From NCBI RefSeq assembly GCF_036017035.1, contig NZ_JAYXHS010000004.1, forward strand, positions 434,001-498,000: DNA of 64,000 bases, given 5' to 3'. Below the pieces are notes generated by a model that worked only from the letters and a program-made list of their open reading frames with translations, made no database searches and was not told the DNA's origin. The stretch is from Viridibacterium silvisoli (GTDB lineage Bacteria > Pseudomonadota > Gammaproteobacteria > Burkholderiales > Rhodocyclaceae). This document shows positions 9,071-15,887 of the stretch, piece by piece. Made by a program: the position numbers and the translations under genes. Within the stretch, counting starts at the first letter, position 1. Each line of letters starts with the position of its first letter.

Positions 9071-10222
9071 ATGAATCCCCCGCCCCGCCGCATTGCCCAC
9101 CTCGACATGGACGCTTTCTATGCGTCGGTCGAGTTATTGCGCTATCCGGACTTGCGAGGGCAGCCCGTGGTTATTGGCGGGCGACGGGATCAACAACCTG
9201 TACAGCTGGCTGACGGCACGCGCCAGTACTCACGGCTGCGCGACTATGTTGGCCGCGGTGTGATCACTACAGCGACCTACGAGGCCAGGGCGCTGGGGGT
9301 AGGCTCTGCGATGGGGGTCATGAAGGCAGCACAACTGGCGCCCGATGCGGTCTTACTGCCGGTCGATTTCGACGCCTATCGACATTACTCGCGCCTCTTC
9401 AAGGCGGCGGTCGCTGAAATCGCACCTGAGATCGAAGATCGGGGCATCGACGAGATCTACATCGACCTCAGCCATATTGACGAAGCCAGCCTTCCACTCG
9501 CGCAACGCATCAAGCGCGCGGTGCACGAGGCAACCGGCCTGTCATGCTCCATCGGCATCACGCCGAACAAACTGCTCTCGAAGATCTGCTCCGATCTCGA
9601 AAAGCCCGATGGCATCACCATCCTCGGGCTGGAAGATGTTCCGCTACGTATCTGGCCCTTGCCGGTGCGCAAGATCAACGGCATTGGCCCGAAAGCCACC
9701 GAGAAGCTGACTGTGCTGGGCATTCACACCATAGGCGACCTGGCGCAAGCAGATGCCGCCACGCTGCAGGAACACTTTGGTCGCAGCTACGCTACCTGGC
9801 TCGGGGAAGTTTGTCGGGGCATCGATGAACGCCCCGTAGTCACAAGCTCGGAACCGAAGTCCATCAGCCGCGAGACGACTTTCGAGCGCGATCTGCATGC
9901 ACGCCATGACCGCGCAAAACTGAGCGAGATCTTCACCGCGCTGTGCACGCGGCTGGCGGAAGACCTGCAACGTAGGGCCTATGTCAGCCGCACCATCGGC
10001 ATCAAGCTGCGCTATGAAGACTTTCGCTCTGTCACGCGAGACCTCACTTTGCCGAGCCCGACGGCCGATGCCGCCACGATACGACGCGCCGCCGGCGAAT
10101 GCCTGCGAAGGGTGTCCCTGGAGAAGAAGCTGCGCCTCATCGGCGTACGCGCCAGCGCACTGACGGCAGCCGCCGAAGCAGCTGCCGCCAATGAATCACT
10201 GCAAGGAGAGTTGCCGCTATAG
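9071..10222 (+). CDS. dinB: Y-family DNA polymerase (Pol IV-like)
   Basis: A 383-residue translesion polymerase of the DinB type. The catalytic carboxylates sit in HLDMDAFYASVE (near the N-terminus) and in GIDEIYIDLS. The thumb HhH region is KINGIGPKATEKLTVLGIHTIGDL, given here as its two halves KINGIGPKATEKL and TVLGIHTIGDL, and the little-finger domain follows. The start at 9071 places the first catalytic Asp at the usual distance; the frame is open for 6 more codons upstream. Compared with E. coli DinB there is an insertion of about 20 residues between the GG of VVIGG and GVITTATY, a feature I recall in other betaproteobacterial members. The C-terminus lacks an obvious beta-clamp peptide; its last residues are QGELPL, which is a plausible clamp-binding motif of the QxxLxL type. 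Confidence 0.88.
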   Translation: MNPPPRRIAHLDMDAFYASVELLRYPDLRGQPVVIGGRRDQQPVQLADGTRQYSRLRDYVGRGVITTATYEARALGVGSAMGVMKAAQLAPDAVLLPVDFDAYRHYSRLFKAAVAEIAPEIEDRGIDEIYIDLSHIDEASLPLAQRIKRAVHEATGLSCSIGITPNKLLSKICSDLEKPDGITILGLEDVPLRIWPLPVRKINGIGPKATEKLTVLGIHTIGDLAQADAATLQEHFGRSYATWLGEVCRGIDERPVVTSSEPKSISRETTFERDLHARHDRAKLSEIFTALCTRLAEDLQRRAYVSRTIGIKLRYEDFRSVTRDLTLPSPTADAATIRRAAGECLRRVSLEKKLRLIGVRASALTAAAEAAAANESLQGELPL

Positions 10223-10244
10223 GCCTCTCCCGGCCGAAGCCGGT

Positions 10245-11279
10245 CTAGTGCATCTTGCGTGCAAACGAACCACACAAGCGCTCGAAGACAAGCGTCTGCG
10301 CCTGTCGCGCTGCGGCCACCACGGGAGCCATACCGAAGAACTCGTGCGTCACGCCAAGGTAGTTCTGGTGCAACACGTCCGTGCCCTGCCCCATCAGACG
10401 GATCGCCAGGGTTTCACCCTCTGAGCGCAGGGGATCCACTTCCGCCGTGATGATGGTAGTCGGCGGCAACCAACCCAGATTAGCTTCGACCAGATTTATC
10501 AGCGGGCTGTCCTTGTCCTTCGGGTCCGCAAAGATCTGCTCAGCAAACCATTTCATCACAGCCTTGTTGAGCGGCTGGGCATGTTTGGTCTCCTTGTACG
10601 AGGGCGTTTCCATGTCGGTGCCGGCGAGTGGATAGATCAGGGCCTGATGCACCGGCATCTGCAAGCCGTTGTCGCGCGCCCAGACCGACACATTAATCGC
10701 CAGATTGCCGCCTGCGCTCTCGCCCATCACGGCAATGTTGTCGGCATACCCGCCGAGTTCCTCTGCGTTTTCCAGAAGCCACTTGTAGGCTGCATTGGCA
10801 TCTTGGTGCGCGGCCGGAAACGGGTGCTCCGGCGCCTGTCGATAGTGAGCAGACACCACGATGGCATTAGCCCTCAGGGCCATGGCGCGCGGTGTGGCGT
10901 CGTAAGTGTCTATGTCGGCAATCACCCAGCCGCCGCCATGGAAGTAAAGGATCACCGGGAAAGGCCCGCGCCCTGCCGGAATATAGATGCGCGCTGGATT
11001 CGTGCCACCCACCGCGTCCGGGATGAGGATGTTCTCGGCCGCAACCGAAGCGACCTCGGCGTAGGCCTCCGTACCGCGGCGGTCGTCCAGCAAGATCTTC
11101 TGCACAGCATCGGCCGGCGAAGGTTGATTGCGGGCGCGCTCGACGGAGAGATGTTCGATCGGCAAGGCGCCCAACTCACCCAGGGCATCGACCACGCGCT
11201 TCATGTCGCGGTCGAGATTGTCGGTGGGGTTGATGCCCACGACGGCTTTCAGATTTTCAACAATTTCAGACAGCTGCAT
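10245..11279 (-). CDS. alpha/beta hydrolase, hormone-sensitive-lipase (family IV) esterase
   Basis: A 344-residue serine esterase or lipase. The oxyanion-hole motif HGGGW (in ILYFHGGGWVIAD) and the nucleophile elbow GESAGG place it in bacterial family IV. The catalytic Asp is likely in TAEVDPLRSEG and the His in GVTHEFFG near the C-terminus. The ATG at 11279 is selected because AGGAGA lies 7-12 nt upstream; the longer frame has no such site. No signal peptide, so it is cytosolic. It converges on dinB with a 22-bp gap. Substrate unknown, probably short-chain acyl esters. Confidence 0.85.
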   Translation of the reverse strand: MQLSEIVENLKAVVGINPTDNLDRDMKRVVDALGELGALPIEHLSVERARNQPSPADAVQKILLDDRRGTEAYAEVASVAAENILIPDAVGGTNPARIYIPAGRGPFPVILYFHGGGWVIADIDTYDATPRAMALRANAIVVSAHYRQAPEHPFPAAHQDANAAYKWLLENAEELGGYADNIAVMGESAGGNLAINVSVWARDNGLQMPVHQALIYPLAGTDMETPSYKETKHAQPLNKAVMKWFAEQIFADPKDKDSPLINLVEANLGWLPPTTIITAEVDPLRSEGETLAIRLMGQGTDVLHQNYLGVTHEFFGMAPVVAAARQAQTLVFERLCGSFARKMH

Positions 11280-11785
11280 GATCGTCTCCTGTTCTTGGCT
11301 GCGTACGGATGATTCAGCAAAGGCCATTCCCACAGCCGGAAGCACGACAGCGTGCGCAAGGTGGTCGCAGCCGAAACACCCGTTGCTGCGGACTCAAGCC
11401 CTCGACAGACAGGTAGCTGCTGTTGAAATGAAACGATGGTCAGGGAACGTGCGAATGCTTGCCTCAGTCGCAACTTCGACACGGCGCAGCAGTATTGCTG
11501 GACAGTCCGGCACCTCACGCGGCGCCCATGGGAGGCCCGGAACGCAGCTCGACACCATCCGTGAAGGGCCTCTTCCCTGGCTATCGAAGCCCGTGACGCA
11601 AGCTCTCACCTGCGCGCCAGAATCCGCCGCATTGCAGCATCACAATCGCGCCGCAACGCAGCAAAACAAGGGCATTCCCTGACGTTGCAAACAAACTGAA
11701 ACAGGTTAGCTTTGATGCCGATCAGGAGGTCTATGATGACCCCGTGGGACGATTTGCTGCATCAACCGATTGAGGAGGCTTGCAC
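11280..11785. other. 506-bp intergenic region without a convincing gene
   Basis: The stretch between the esterase start and the TIGR02647-type gene holds open frames on both strands, but none has a recognisable product. The only candidate worth recording is a 28-codon frame at 11733-11819 preceded by AGGAGG (11724-11729). It overlaps the start of the next gene in another frame. The region presumably carries both divergent promoters. Confidence 0.5.
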
Positions 11786-12073
11786 ATGCACTACACCGCC
11801 GATCTTGTTCATGAATTGAATACCCTCATCCGCTTTGATCTGGCGACCAGCCAGCAAGGCATCAAGATCCACAAGAACGCCGACCCCTCCGTTATCGCCG
11901 CCACCAAGCGTCTCTATGACAAAGGCCTGCTCACCCAGCCGGATGGTGGCTATCTCACAGGCCTCGGCCGTGATGCAGCCGAGCATGCCCAGGCCGTGTT
12001 GATGATCCTCACCTCCAAACCCCGTATGCCCCTTGGCCGCGAGCCCAACTCGCCCGCCCAGCTCTACATATGA
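11786..12073 (+). CDS. TIGR02647 family small protein
   Basis: A 95-residue protein matching what I know of the TIGR02647 family of short proteobacterial proteins of unknown function. Its body has the pattern LVHELNTLIRFDL, followed by GIKIHKNADPSVI, RLYDKGLLTQPDGGYLT and GRDAAEHAQAVLMIL. The ATG at 11786 is used rather than the TTG 6 nt earlier, because GGAGG at 11774-11778 is then at 7-nt spacing. It looks like a small soluble helix-turn-helix-like fold, but function is not known. A strong terminator follows. Confidence 0.8.
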   Translation: MHYTADLVHELNTLIRFDLATSQQGIKIHKNADPSVIAATKRLYDKGLLTQPDGGYLTGLGRDAAEHAQAVLMILTSKPRMPLGREPNSPAQLYI

Positions 12074-12116
12074 ACGCATAGCGACTGCGCTGACCCACGG
12101 ACAGTCGGCTTGACCC

Positions 12117-12159
12117 AAACGCCGCAGAGGCTCTCGTGCCCTGCGGCGTTTTGTTGTTT
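12117..12159 (+). terminator. terminator after the TIGR02647-type gene
   Basis: AAACGCCGCAG (12117-12127) pairs with CTGCGGCGTTTT (12141-12152). The run continues as TTGTTGTTT. Confidence 0.85.
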
Positions 12160-12278
12160 ACCCGCGGCACCTTCCTGCGACATGACATCAGTATCCGCAA
12201 TCGCTGCATGGCGCATGTGACGCGGGCTGTGCTTGAATAGCGGGCTGCATGCATGAACAAGAACGAGTGGAGAGACAG

Positions 12279-13727
12279 ATGACAGCAAGATCGACTGCCC
12301 TGGCAGGCCTCATGACCGCACTCTGCGTGGCGGGCTGCGCCACCGGCGGCACGGATGAGACATCCTTCGCCAAGCTCCCGGCCAACGACATCGCTCGCCA
12401 GACCCTGCCAGCCAACGATGGCTGGGGCGCCGAAGGCGCTGGCACCACGGGCGGGGCCGCAGCACGTGCTGGAGACATCTACACCGTCAGCAGCCGCAAG
12501 CAGTTCGTCGACGCACTCAAGCGTTCAGGAAATAGCCCGAAGATCATCCGCGTGCAGGGCACGATCAATCTGAGTTCGGACGATTTCGGGCGCGAACTGT
12601 TCGCGAAAGACTACGCCGACCCGGCCTACGACTTCGAGGCCTACAAGAAGGCCTACGACCCGAACACCTGGAACCGCCAGGCACTCATCGGCGGGAAGCC
12701 CCCCATCGCGAGCGGGCCGCTGGCGGAGGCGCAGCGGCGCTCCTACCTGAAACAGCACAACGTCATCCAGGTACTGATTCCGTCGAACACCACCATCATC
12801 GGCATCGGCGCGGATGCAAAGATCGTCAAGGGCACCCTGTACCTCGACAAGGGCGTGGATAACGTCATCATCCGCAACATCGCCTTTGAAGACGCCTTCG
12901 ATTACTTCCCGTGGTGGAACGCAGGCGACAGCTACAGCACCGCGCCGAACAACATCGGCTGCCAGACGACTTTCGTCGACGACACCCATGGCCCGCATCG
13001 CTGCAACGGTGGTCGCTGGAACTCGGAGTACGACAACATTTCGCTCAAGGGCGCCACGCATGTGTGGATCGACCATTGCAGCTTCAGCGACGGCGAGCGC
13101 CTCGACAAGCTCTATCCGCCCAACTACGCCGCGCCCTACAACCAACCCGAGCAGAAGATCGCGCATCACGACGGCTTGCTCGACATCACCAACGAATCGA
13201 ACTTCGTCACGGTGTCGAACAACCATTTCTTCAACCATGACAAATCACTTCTCGTCGGTGGCAGCGACAACCAGGCTCTCGATGCCGGCAAGCTGAAGGT
13301 CACGTTCCGTCACAACATTTTCGAGAACCTGCGCCAGCGCCAGCCGCTGATCCGGTATGGCCAGGTGCATAGCTACAACAACCTGTTCACCGGCGCCCGC
13401 TCCGGCCCGCCCTACACCTTCTCCTATGTTTTCGGCCTCGGCACCTCGGCCCGGCTGATCGCGGAGAACAATGTCTTCGATCTTGGCGAGGGCATCGCGC
13501 CCGCCGACCTGCTGTACTACTACAACTACAGCAACACGGCAGCGATGGTGGACAAGGGCTCGGTCATCAATGGCAAGCCGGTGGACATCGTGAAGAGCTT
13601 CAACGCAACGCGTCCGCAGAAGGTCTCGGAGGATGTGGGTTGGACGCCAACGCTGGTATCGAAGCTGCAGCCGACGGAGGAAGTTCCGGCTTATGTACGC
13701 GCAAATGCTGGGGCTGGAAAGATCTGA
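12279..13727 (+). CDS. pectate lyase family 1 lipoprotein
   Basis: A 482-residue secreted pectate lyase (polysaccharide lyase family 1) that would cleave polygalacturonate by Ca2+-dependent beta-elimination. The signal peptide ends in a lipobox-like LCVAGC, so the enzyme is probably a lipoprotein. The parallel beta-helix is marked by the VWIDHCSFSDG motif and by TFRHNIFENLRQRQPLIRYG followed by HSYNNLF, which contains the catalytic-region Arg. Ca2+-site Asp residues precede it (SDGERLD, HHDGLLDIT). The start at 12279 follows GGAGAGA; an upstream in-frame ATG at 12249 would add 10 residues before the signal. It lies immediately before the attC cassette array. It implies plant-cell-wall use or plant association. 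Confidence 0.9.
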   Translation: MTARSTALAGLMTALCVAGCATGGTDETSFAKLPANDIARQTLPANDGWGAEGAGTTGGAAARAGDIYTVSSRKQFVDALKRSGNSPKIIRVQGTINLSSDDFGRELFAKDYADPAYDFEAYKKAYDPNTWNRQALIGGKPPIASGPLAEAQRRSYLKQHNVIQVLIPSNTTIIGIGADAKIVKGTLYLDKGVDNVIIRNIAFEDAFDYFPWWNAGDSYSTAPNNIGCQTTFVDDTHGPHRCNGGRWNSEYDNISLKGATHVWIDHCSFSDGERLDKLYPPNYAAPYNQPEQKIAHHDGLLDITNESNFVTVSNNHFFNHDKSLLVGGSDNQALDAGKLKVTFRHNIFENLRQRQPLIRYGQVHSYNNLFTGARSGPPYTFSYVFGLGTSARLIAENNVFDLGEGIAPADLLYYYNYSNTAAMVDKGSVINGKPVDIVKSFNATRPQKVSEDVGWTPTLVSKLQPTEEVPAYVRANAGAGKI

Positions 13728-13888
13728 GCAAAGAAACACGGGGGCTCGTTGCACATCGCTGCACCAGATGCCACGACGAGTCCGCACCGGGCTAGGCATT
13801 ATTTGTAATGATGGTCCGTATTAAAGATCAGAAAGCCCGCCGCACCGAGACATGGCGTGCTGCGAGCATTTGATCAATAAACCAGTAC

Positions 13889-13905
13889 GGCCTCATATTG
13901 AGGCC
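13889..13905. repeat. short inverted repeat just before the cassette array
   Basis: GGCCTCA (13889-13895) and TGAGGCC (13899-13905) form a perfect 7-bp palindrome arm pair with a 3-nt spacer. It ends 8 bp before the GTTAGAC core at 13914. No T-tract follows, so it is not a normal terminator. It may belong to the insertion site of the array. Confidence 0.5.
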
Positions 13906-13924
13906 TACTTCACGTTAGACACTC

Positions 13925-14446
13925 ATGAACTCACAACAGGCAGTTGAGCTATTTGTACGAATCGCGGTAGAAGCTCCGGGCCTTAGCGATGAGCAAATGT
14001 TTGATTCCTTGGTCGCCCATGGTTGCCCTGAACCACTCGCACTTCAATCCATACGGTTCATCCCTATTGCTTTTGCTAGGCAGTTCTTACATGGGATGGG
14101 TGTGTCATTCCATGATGAGTATTGGTATTTCGCCCCTGATGGATCGACAAAGGAACAATCTGCGCTTACAAGCGTTCCTGTGTTTGCTTCGGCTCAAGAA
14201 TTGTCTCGCTCGCCGATGTCCAAGGAAGTTGTTTCACACGTTGTCTTCCGCTCTTCCGAAGCACACGCAGTCAACAACGCATTGAATGCAGGTTCAAAAC
14301 CAGGGGATCTAAAGCTTGCCCCGGTTGCAATCTTTGTAGGCCAACCTACCGAGGCCGGGGCTGCGAAGGCTCAGGCAACGATTCAAGGCTATCTTTCCAA
14401 GCCCAAAGAAGATGTCAAGTCTCCGTGGTGGAAGCTATGGAAGTAG
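13925..14446 (+). CDS. cassette gene 1: hypothetical protein (173 aa)
   Basis: I do not recognise a family. The protein has no signal peptide or membrane helix. An N-terminal helical part (QQAVELFVRIAVEAPGLSDE) leads to a middle segment with a short aromatic strand (FHDEYWYFAPDGS). A C-terminal half rich in Ala/Lys/Pro ends in PWWKLWK. The start codon lies 5 bp after the core GTTAGAC, so there is almost no 5' leader, as is common for cassette genes, and no Shine-Dalgarno is visible. The stop is 5 bp before attC1. Gene position and codon use unlike the chromosomal neighbours indicate an acquired cassette; function unknown. Confidence 0.72.
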   Translation: MNSQQAVELFVRIAVEAPGLSDEQMFDSLVAHGCPEPLALQSIRFIPIAFARQFLHGMGVSFHDEYWYFAPDGSTKEQSALTSVPVFASAQELSRSPMSKEVVSHVVFRSSEAHAVNNALNAGSKPGDLKLAPVAIFVGQPTEAGAAKAQATIQGYLSKPKEDVKSPWWKLWK

Positions 14447-14450
14447 TCGT

Positions 14451-14540
14451 GTCTAACACTACAGTCGAGCGGGACAGCCACAAGCTGCGCTTGTGGTTCC
14501 CTACGCTTCGCTCCGGCTGCCCCTCACTTCCACGTTAGAT
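14451..14540 (+). repeat. attC site 1
   Basis: A 90-bp site from the R''-type core GTCTAAC (14451-14457) to the R'-type core GTTAGAT (14534-14540). Between them the strand folds. GAGcGGGaCAGCC pairs with GGCTGCCCCTC, leaving the lower-case bases unpaired in the manner of the extrahelical bases of attC. The top is a perfect hairpin CCACAAG/CTTGTGG (14478-14484, 14490-14496) with a 5-nt loop. Confidence 0.85.
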
Positions 14541-14566
14541 TCAACGAATCAAGCAGAGCACCAAAC

Positions 14567-15001
14567 ATGGGCAAAGACGTCTTCCGGAAAATTGTCGGTT
14601 CAATATTTATTTTAGTTGGTCCCTATATGTCTTACGGCGCCGCAACATTCGCACTTAAGACAAGAAACCTGCTGGAGAACGGAGAGCGCACTACCGGGGT
14701 GGTTTTATACGTCGCACACTACTCCAGATCCTACTATCCAGTATTCGTATTTGAGGATGCACAGGGACGAAAATTCGAAGTCAAATCGCCAGATAGTTCA
14801 AAAGGGTACTTTCCCGGAGAAAAAGTCTCGGTCGTTTACGATCCTAATGAGCCCTTGGCTGGACGTATCGTCGACCTTGCCTCGGACAGTAATCAGATAT
14901 TTCCTTCGCTATTTGGAGGACTACTTTTCTTGATAGGCGCGGTCCTGGTTATCTTTAGAACCCGCGTTGATGAGAATGGGAAATGGCCTTTTTTGCAGTA
15001 A
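14567..15001 (+). CDS. cassette gene 2: DUF3592-like membrane protein
   Basis: A 144-residue protein with two membrane helices (about residues 8-29 and 113-133) around a soluble beta domain. The domain resembles DUF3592, with TGVVLYVAHY, YYPVFVFEDAQGRKFEV, a GE.VSVVYDPNEP loop and a GGLLFLIGAVLVI second helix. Members of this family are small inner-membrane proteins of unknown role, frequent in mobile and accessory DNA. The ATG lies 27 bp after the attC1 core without a clear ribosome-binding site. The stop is 9 bp before attC2. Its AT-rich composition differs sharply from the flanks and supports transfer as an integron cassette. Confidence 0.75.
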   Translation: MGKDVFRKIVGSIFILVGPYMSYGAATFALKTRNLLENGERTTGVVLYVAHYSRSYYPVFVFEDAQGRKFEVKSPDSSKGYFPGEKVSVVYDPNEPLAGRIVDLASDSNQIFPSLFGGLLFLIGAVLVIFRTRVDENGKWPFLQ

Positions 15002-15010
15002 GAAAAAACA

Positions 15011-15099
15011 ATCTAACCCGGCAGTCGAGCGGGACGTCCAAAGCTGCGATTTGGATTCCCTTCGCTTCGCTCCGGCGCCCCTCACGTCAAACGTTAGGC
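15011..15099 (+). repeat. attC site 2
   Basis: An 89-bp site from ATCTAAC (15011-15017) to GTTAGGC (15093-15099), closely similar to attC1. Compensatory changes preserve the fold: the apical stem is TCCAAA/TTTGGA (15037-15042, 15050-15055) where attC1 has CCACAAG/CTTGTGG. The lower arm again reads GAGcGGGaCG against CGCCCCTC with the same two unpaired bases. Confidence 0.85.
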
Positions 15100-15166
15100 G
15101 TCACCGGCCCAGGTTATCCGTCACGTATCCTGGCTGAGTTATCGTCCGTCACTATTTCGAAATTTC

Positions 15167-15173
15167 GTTAGGC
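15167..15173 (+). other. third GTTRRRY core (possible cassette boundary)
   Basis: GTTAGGC lies 5 bp before the next gene, the same spacing as at 13914. The 67 bp between attC2 and this core contain no RYYYAAC partner core, although GCCcAGG...CCTGGC can pair. It may be a decayed attC or a chance match. Confidence 0.4.
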
Positions 15174-15178
15174 CCGAT

Positions 15179-15772
15179 ATGCACGCACTCATGAGACTCA
15201 ATCAACCGTCAGGTTTCGCAGCCAGGATTCTCGCAAACACACACCGCCGCACGCTGTTCGTCCTGCTCGCAACTGTGAGCATTTGCGTCTGCTCAGCACC
15301 GGCGCATTCGGCCGACAGCAAAGGAATGGAGCGTGCGACCGTCACGCTGCTGACCGATCCGTCTCTCTTCGCTCTTACTCCGGATTCGGCCACCAAAAAA
15401 CTGGCGAAGTTTGGTCGCCTGCAGGAAGACACGCGCGCCGGTTCAACAGCAAGCGGCACTGCGGTGCGTACGTTCTTCATTGAGCTCAAGCCGTTTGGTC
15501 GCCGGGCAGCTGTCTTTTTCGACCGCAGTAGCAGCCAGCTTACGAACATCACCCTGATGTTCAGTCCCGAAGATCGAATCGACGCCGCGCGTGTGCGTGC
15601 GGCCCTTGCGCGCTCGCTCGGCGCGGCAAAAGAGTCGTCGCCGGCCGGCGGTAATCGCGTCGTCTGGTGGGATGGTGCCGACGGACGTCGCGTACAACTC
15701 ATGCTCGACCCTGCCGGCATCGAGCCGGCGCAACTGTACATCGCCAGTGTCGGTCGCGAGATCAGCAAGTAG
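15179..15772 (+). CDS. exported hypothetical protein at the array's right end
   Basis: A 197-residue protein of no family I recognise. It has a signal peptide (TLFVLLATVSICVCSAPAHSA, cleaved near residue 45 from the first Met or 41 from the second Met at 15191). The mature region of about 150 residues alternates strands and helices (VTLLTDPSLFALTPDSATKK, AAVFFDRSSSQLTNITLMF, RRVQLMLDPAGIEPAQLYIA). It is likely periplasmic. Composition is GC-rich like the chromosome. It begins 5 bp after a GTTAGGC core but is followed by no attC, so it is either the last cassette with its attC lost or the chromosomal gene into which the array inserted. Its TAG stop is supplied by the GTAG of the REP doublet that follows. 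Confidence 0.68.
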   Translation: MHALMRLNQPSGFAARILANTHRRTLFVLLATVSICVCSAPAHSADSKGMERATVTLLTDPSLFALTPDSATKKLAKFGRLQEDTRAGSTASGTAVRTFFIELKPFGRRAAVFFDRSSSQLTNITLMFSPEDRIDAARVRAALARSLGAAKESSPAGGNRVVWWDGADGRRVQLMLDPAGIEPAQLYIASVGREISK

Positions 15773-15860
15773 GGCGCAATAACCGGAGGGCATTGCGCCG
15801 GATATTCTGCCAGATCATTAAAAACATCCGGCGCAATGCGCGTTGCTTGTTGCGCCCTAC
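15769..15860. repeat. REP doublet (inverted pair, REPIN-like) 1
   Basis: Two about 31-bp copies face each other. The left is GTAGGGCGCAAT... ATTGCGCC (15769-15799) and the right, reversed, is GTAGGGCGCAAC...ATTGCGCC (15860-15830), with a 30-bp spacer. Each copy is itself a hairpin. The 5' GTAG tetranucleotide is the hallmark of REP elements moved by RAYT-type transposases. The first GTAG contributes the stop codon of the upstream gene. Confidence 0.8.
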
Positions 15861-15887
15861 TTGCTACTTGCTCTTTCGTATGACGAC

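Larger units (their letters stand above)
13914..15099 (+). mobile_element. integron gene-cassette array without integrase (CALIN-type)
   Basis: Two consecutive open frames are each bounded by integron recombination cores. The left boundary GTTAGAC (13914-13920) matches the GTTRRRY core and is followed within 5 bp by the first gene. attC sites follow each gene (14451-14540 and 15011-15099). All genes are on the + strand, as in a normal array. Base composition drops: 24 of 60 bases are G or C at 14581-14640, against 39 of 60 at 13441-13500 in the pectate lyase gene. No tyrosine recombinase of the IntI type is encoded anywhere in the window. The array may extend to a further GTTAGGC core at 15167-15173. 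Such integrase-less clusters (CALIN) are known, and this one looks small and perhaps relic. Confidence 0.82.

Noticed and set aside
11128..11682. 184-codon frame through the esterase start and intergenic region
   Set aside because: No ribosome-binding site or domain and overlaps the esterase antisense.
15100..15166. Possible third attC
   Set aside because: It has one short bulged stem but lacks the RYYYAAC partner core, so it is treated only as a boundary question.
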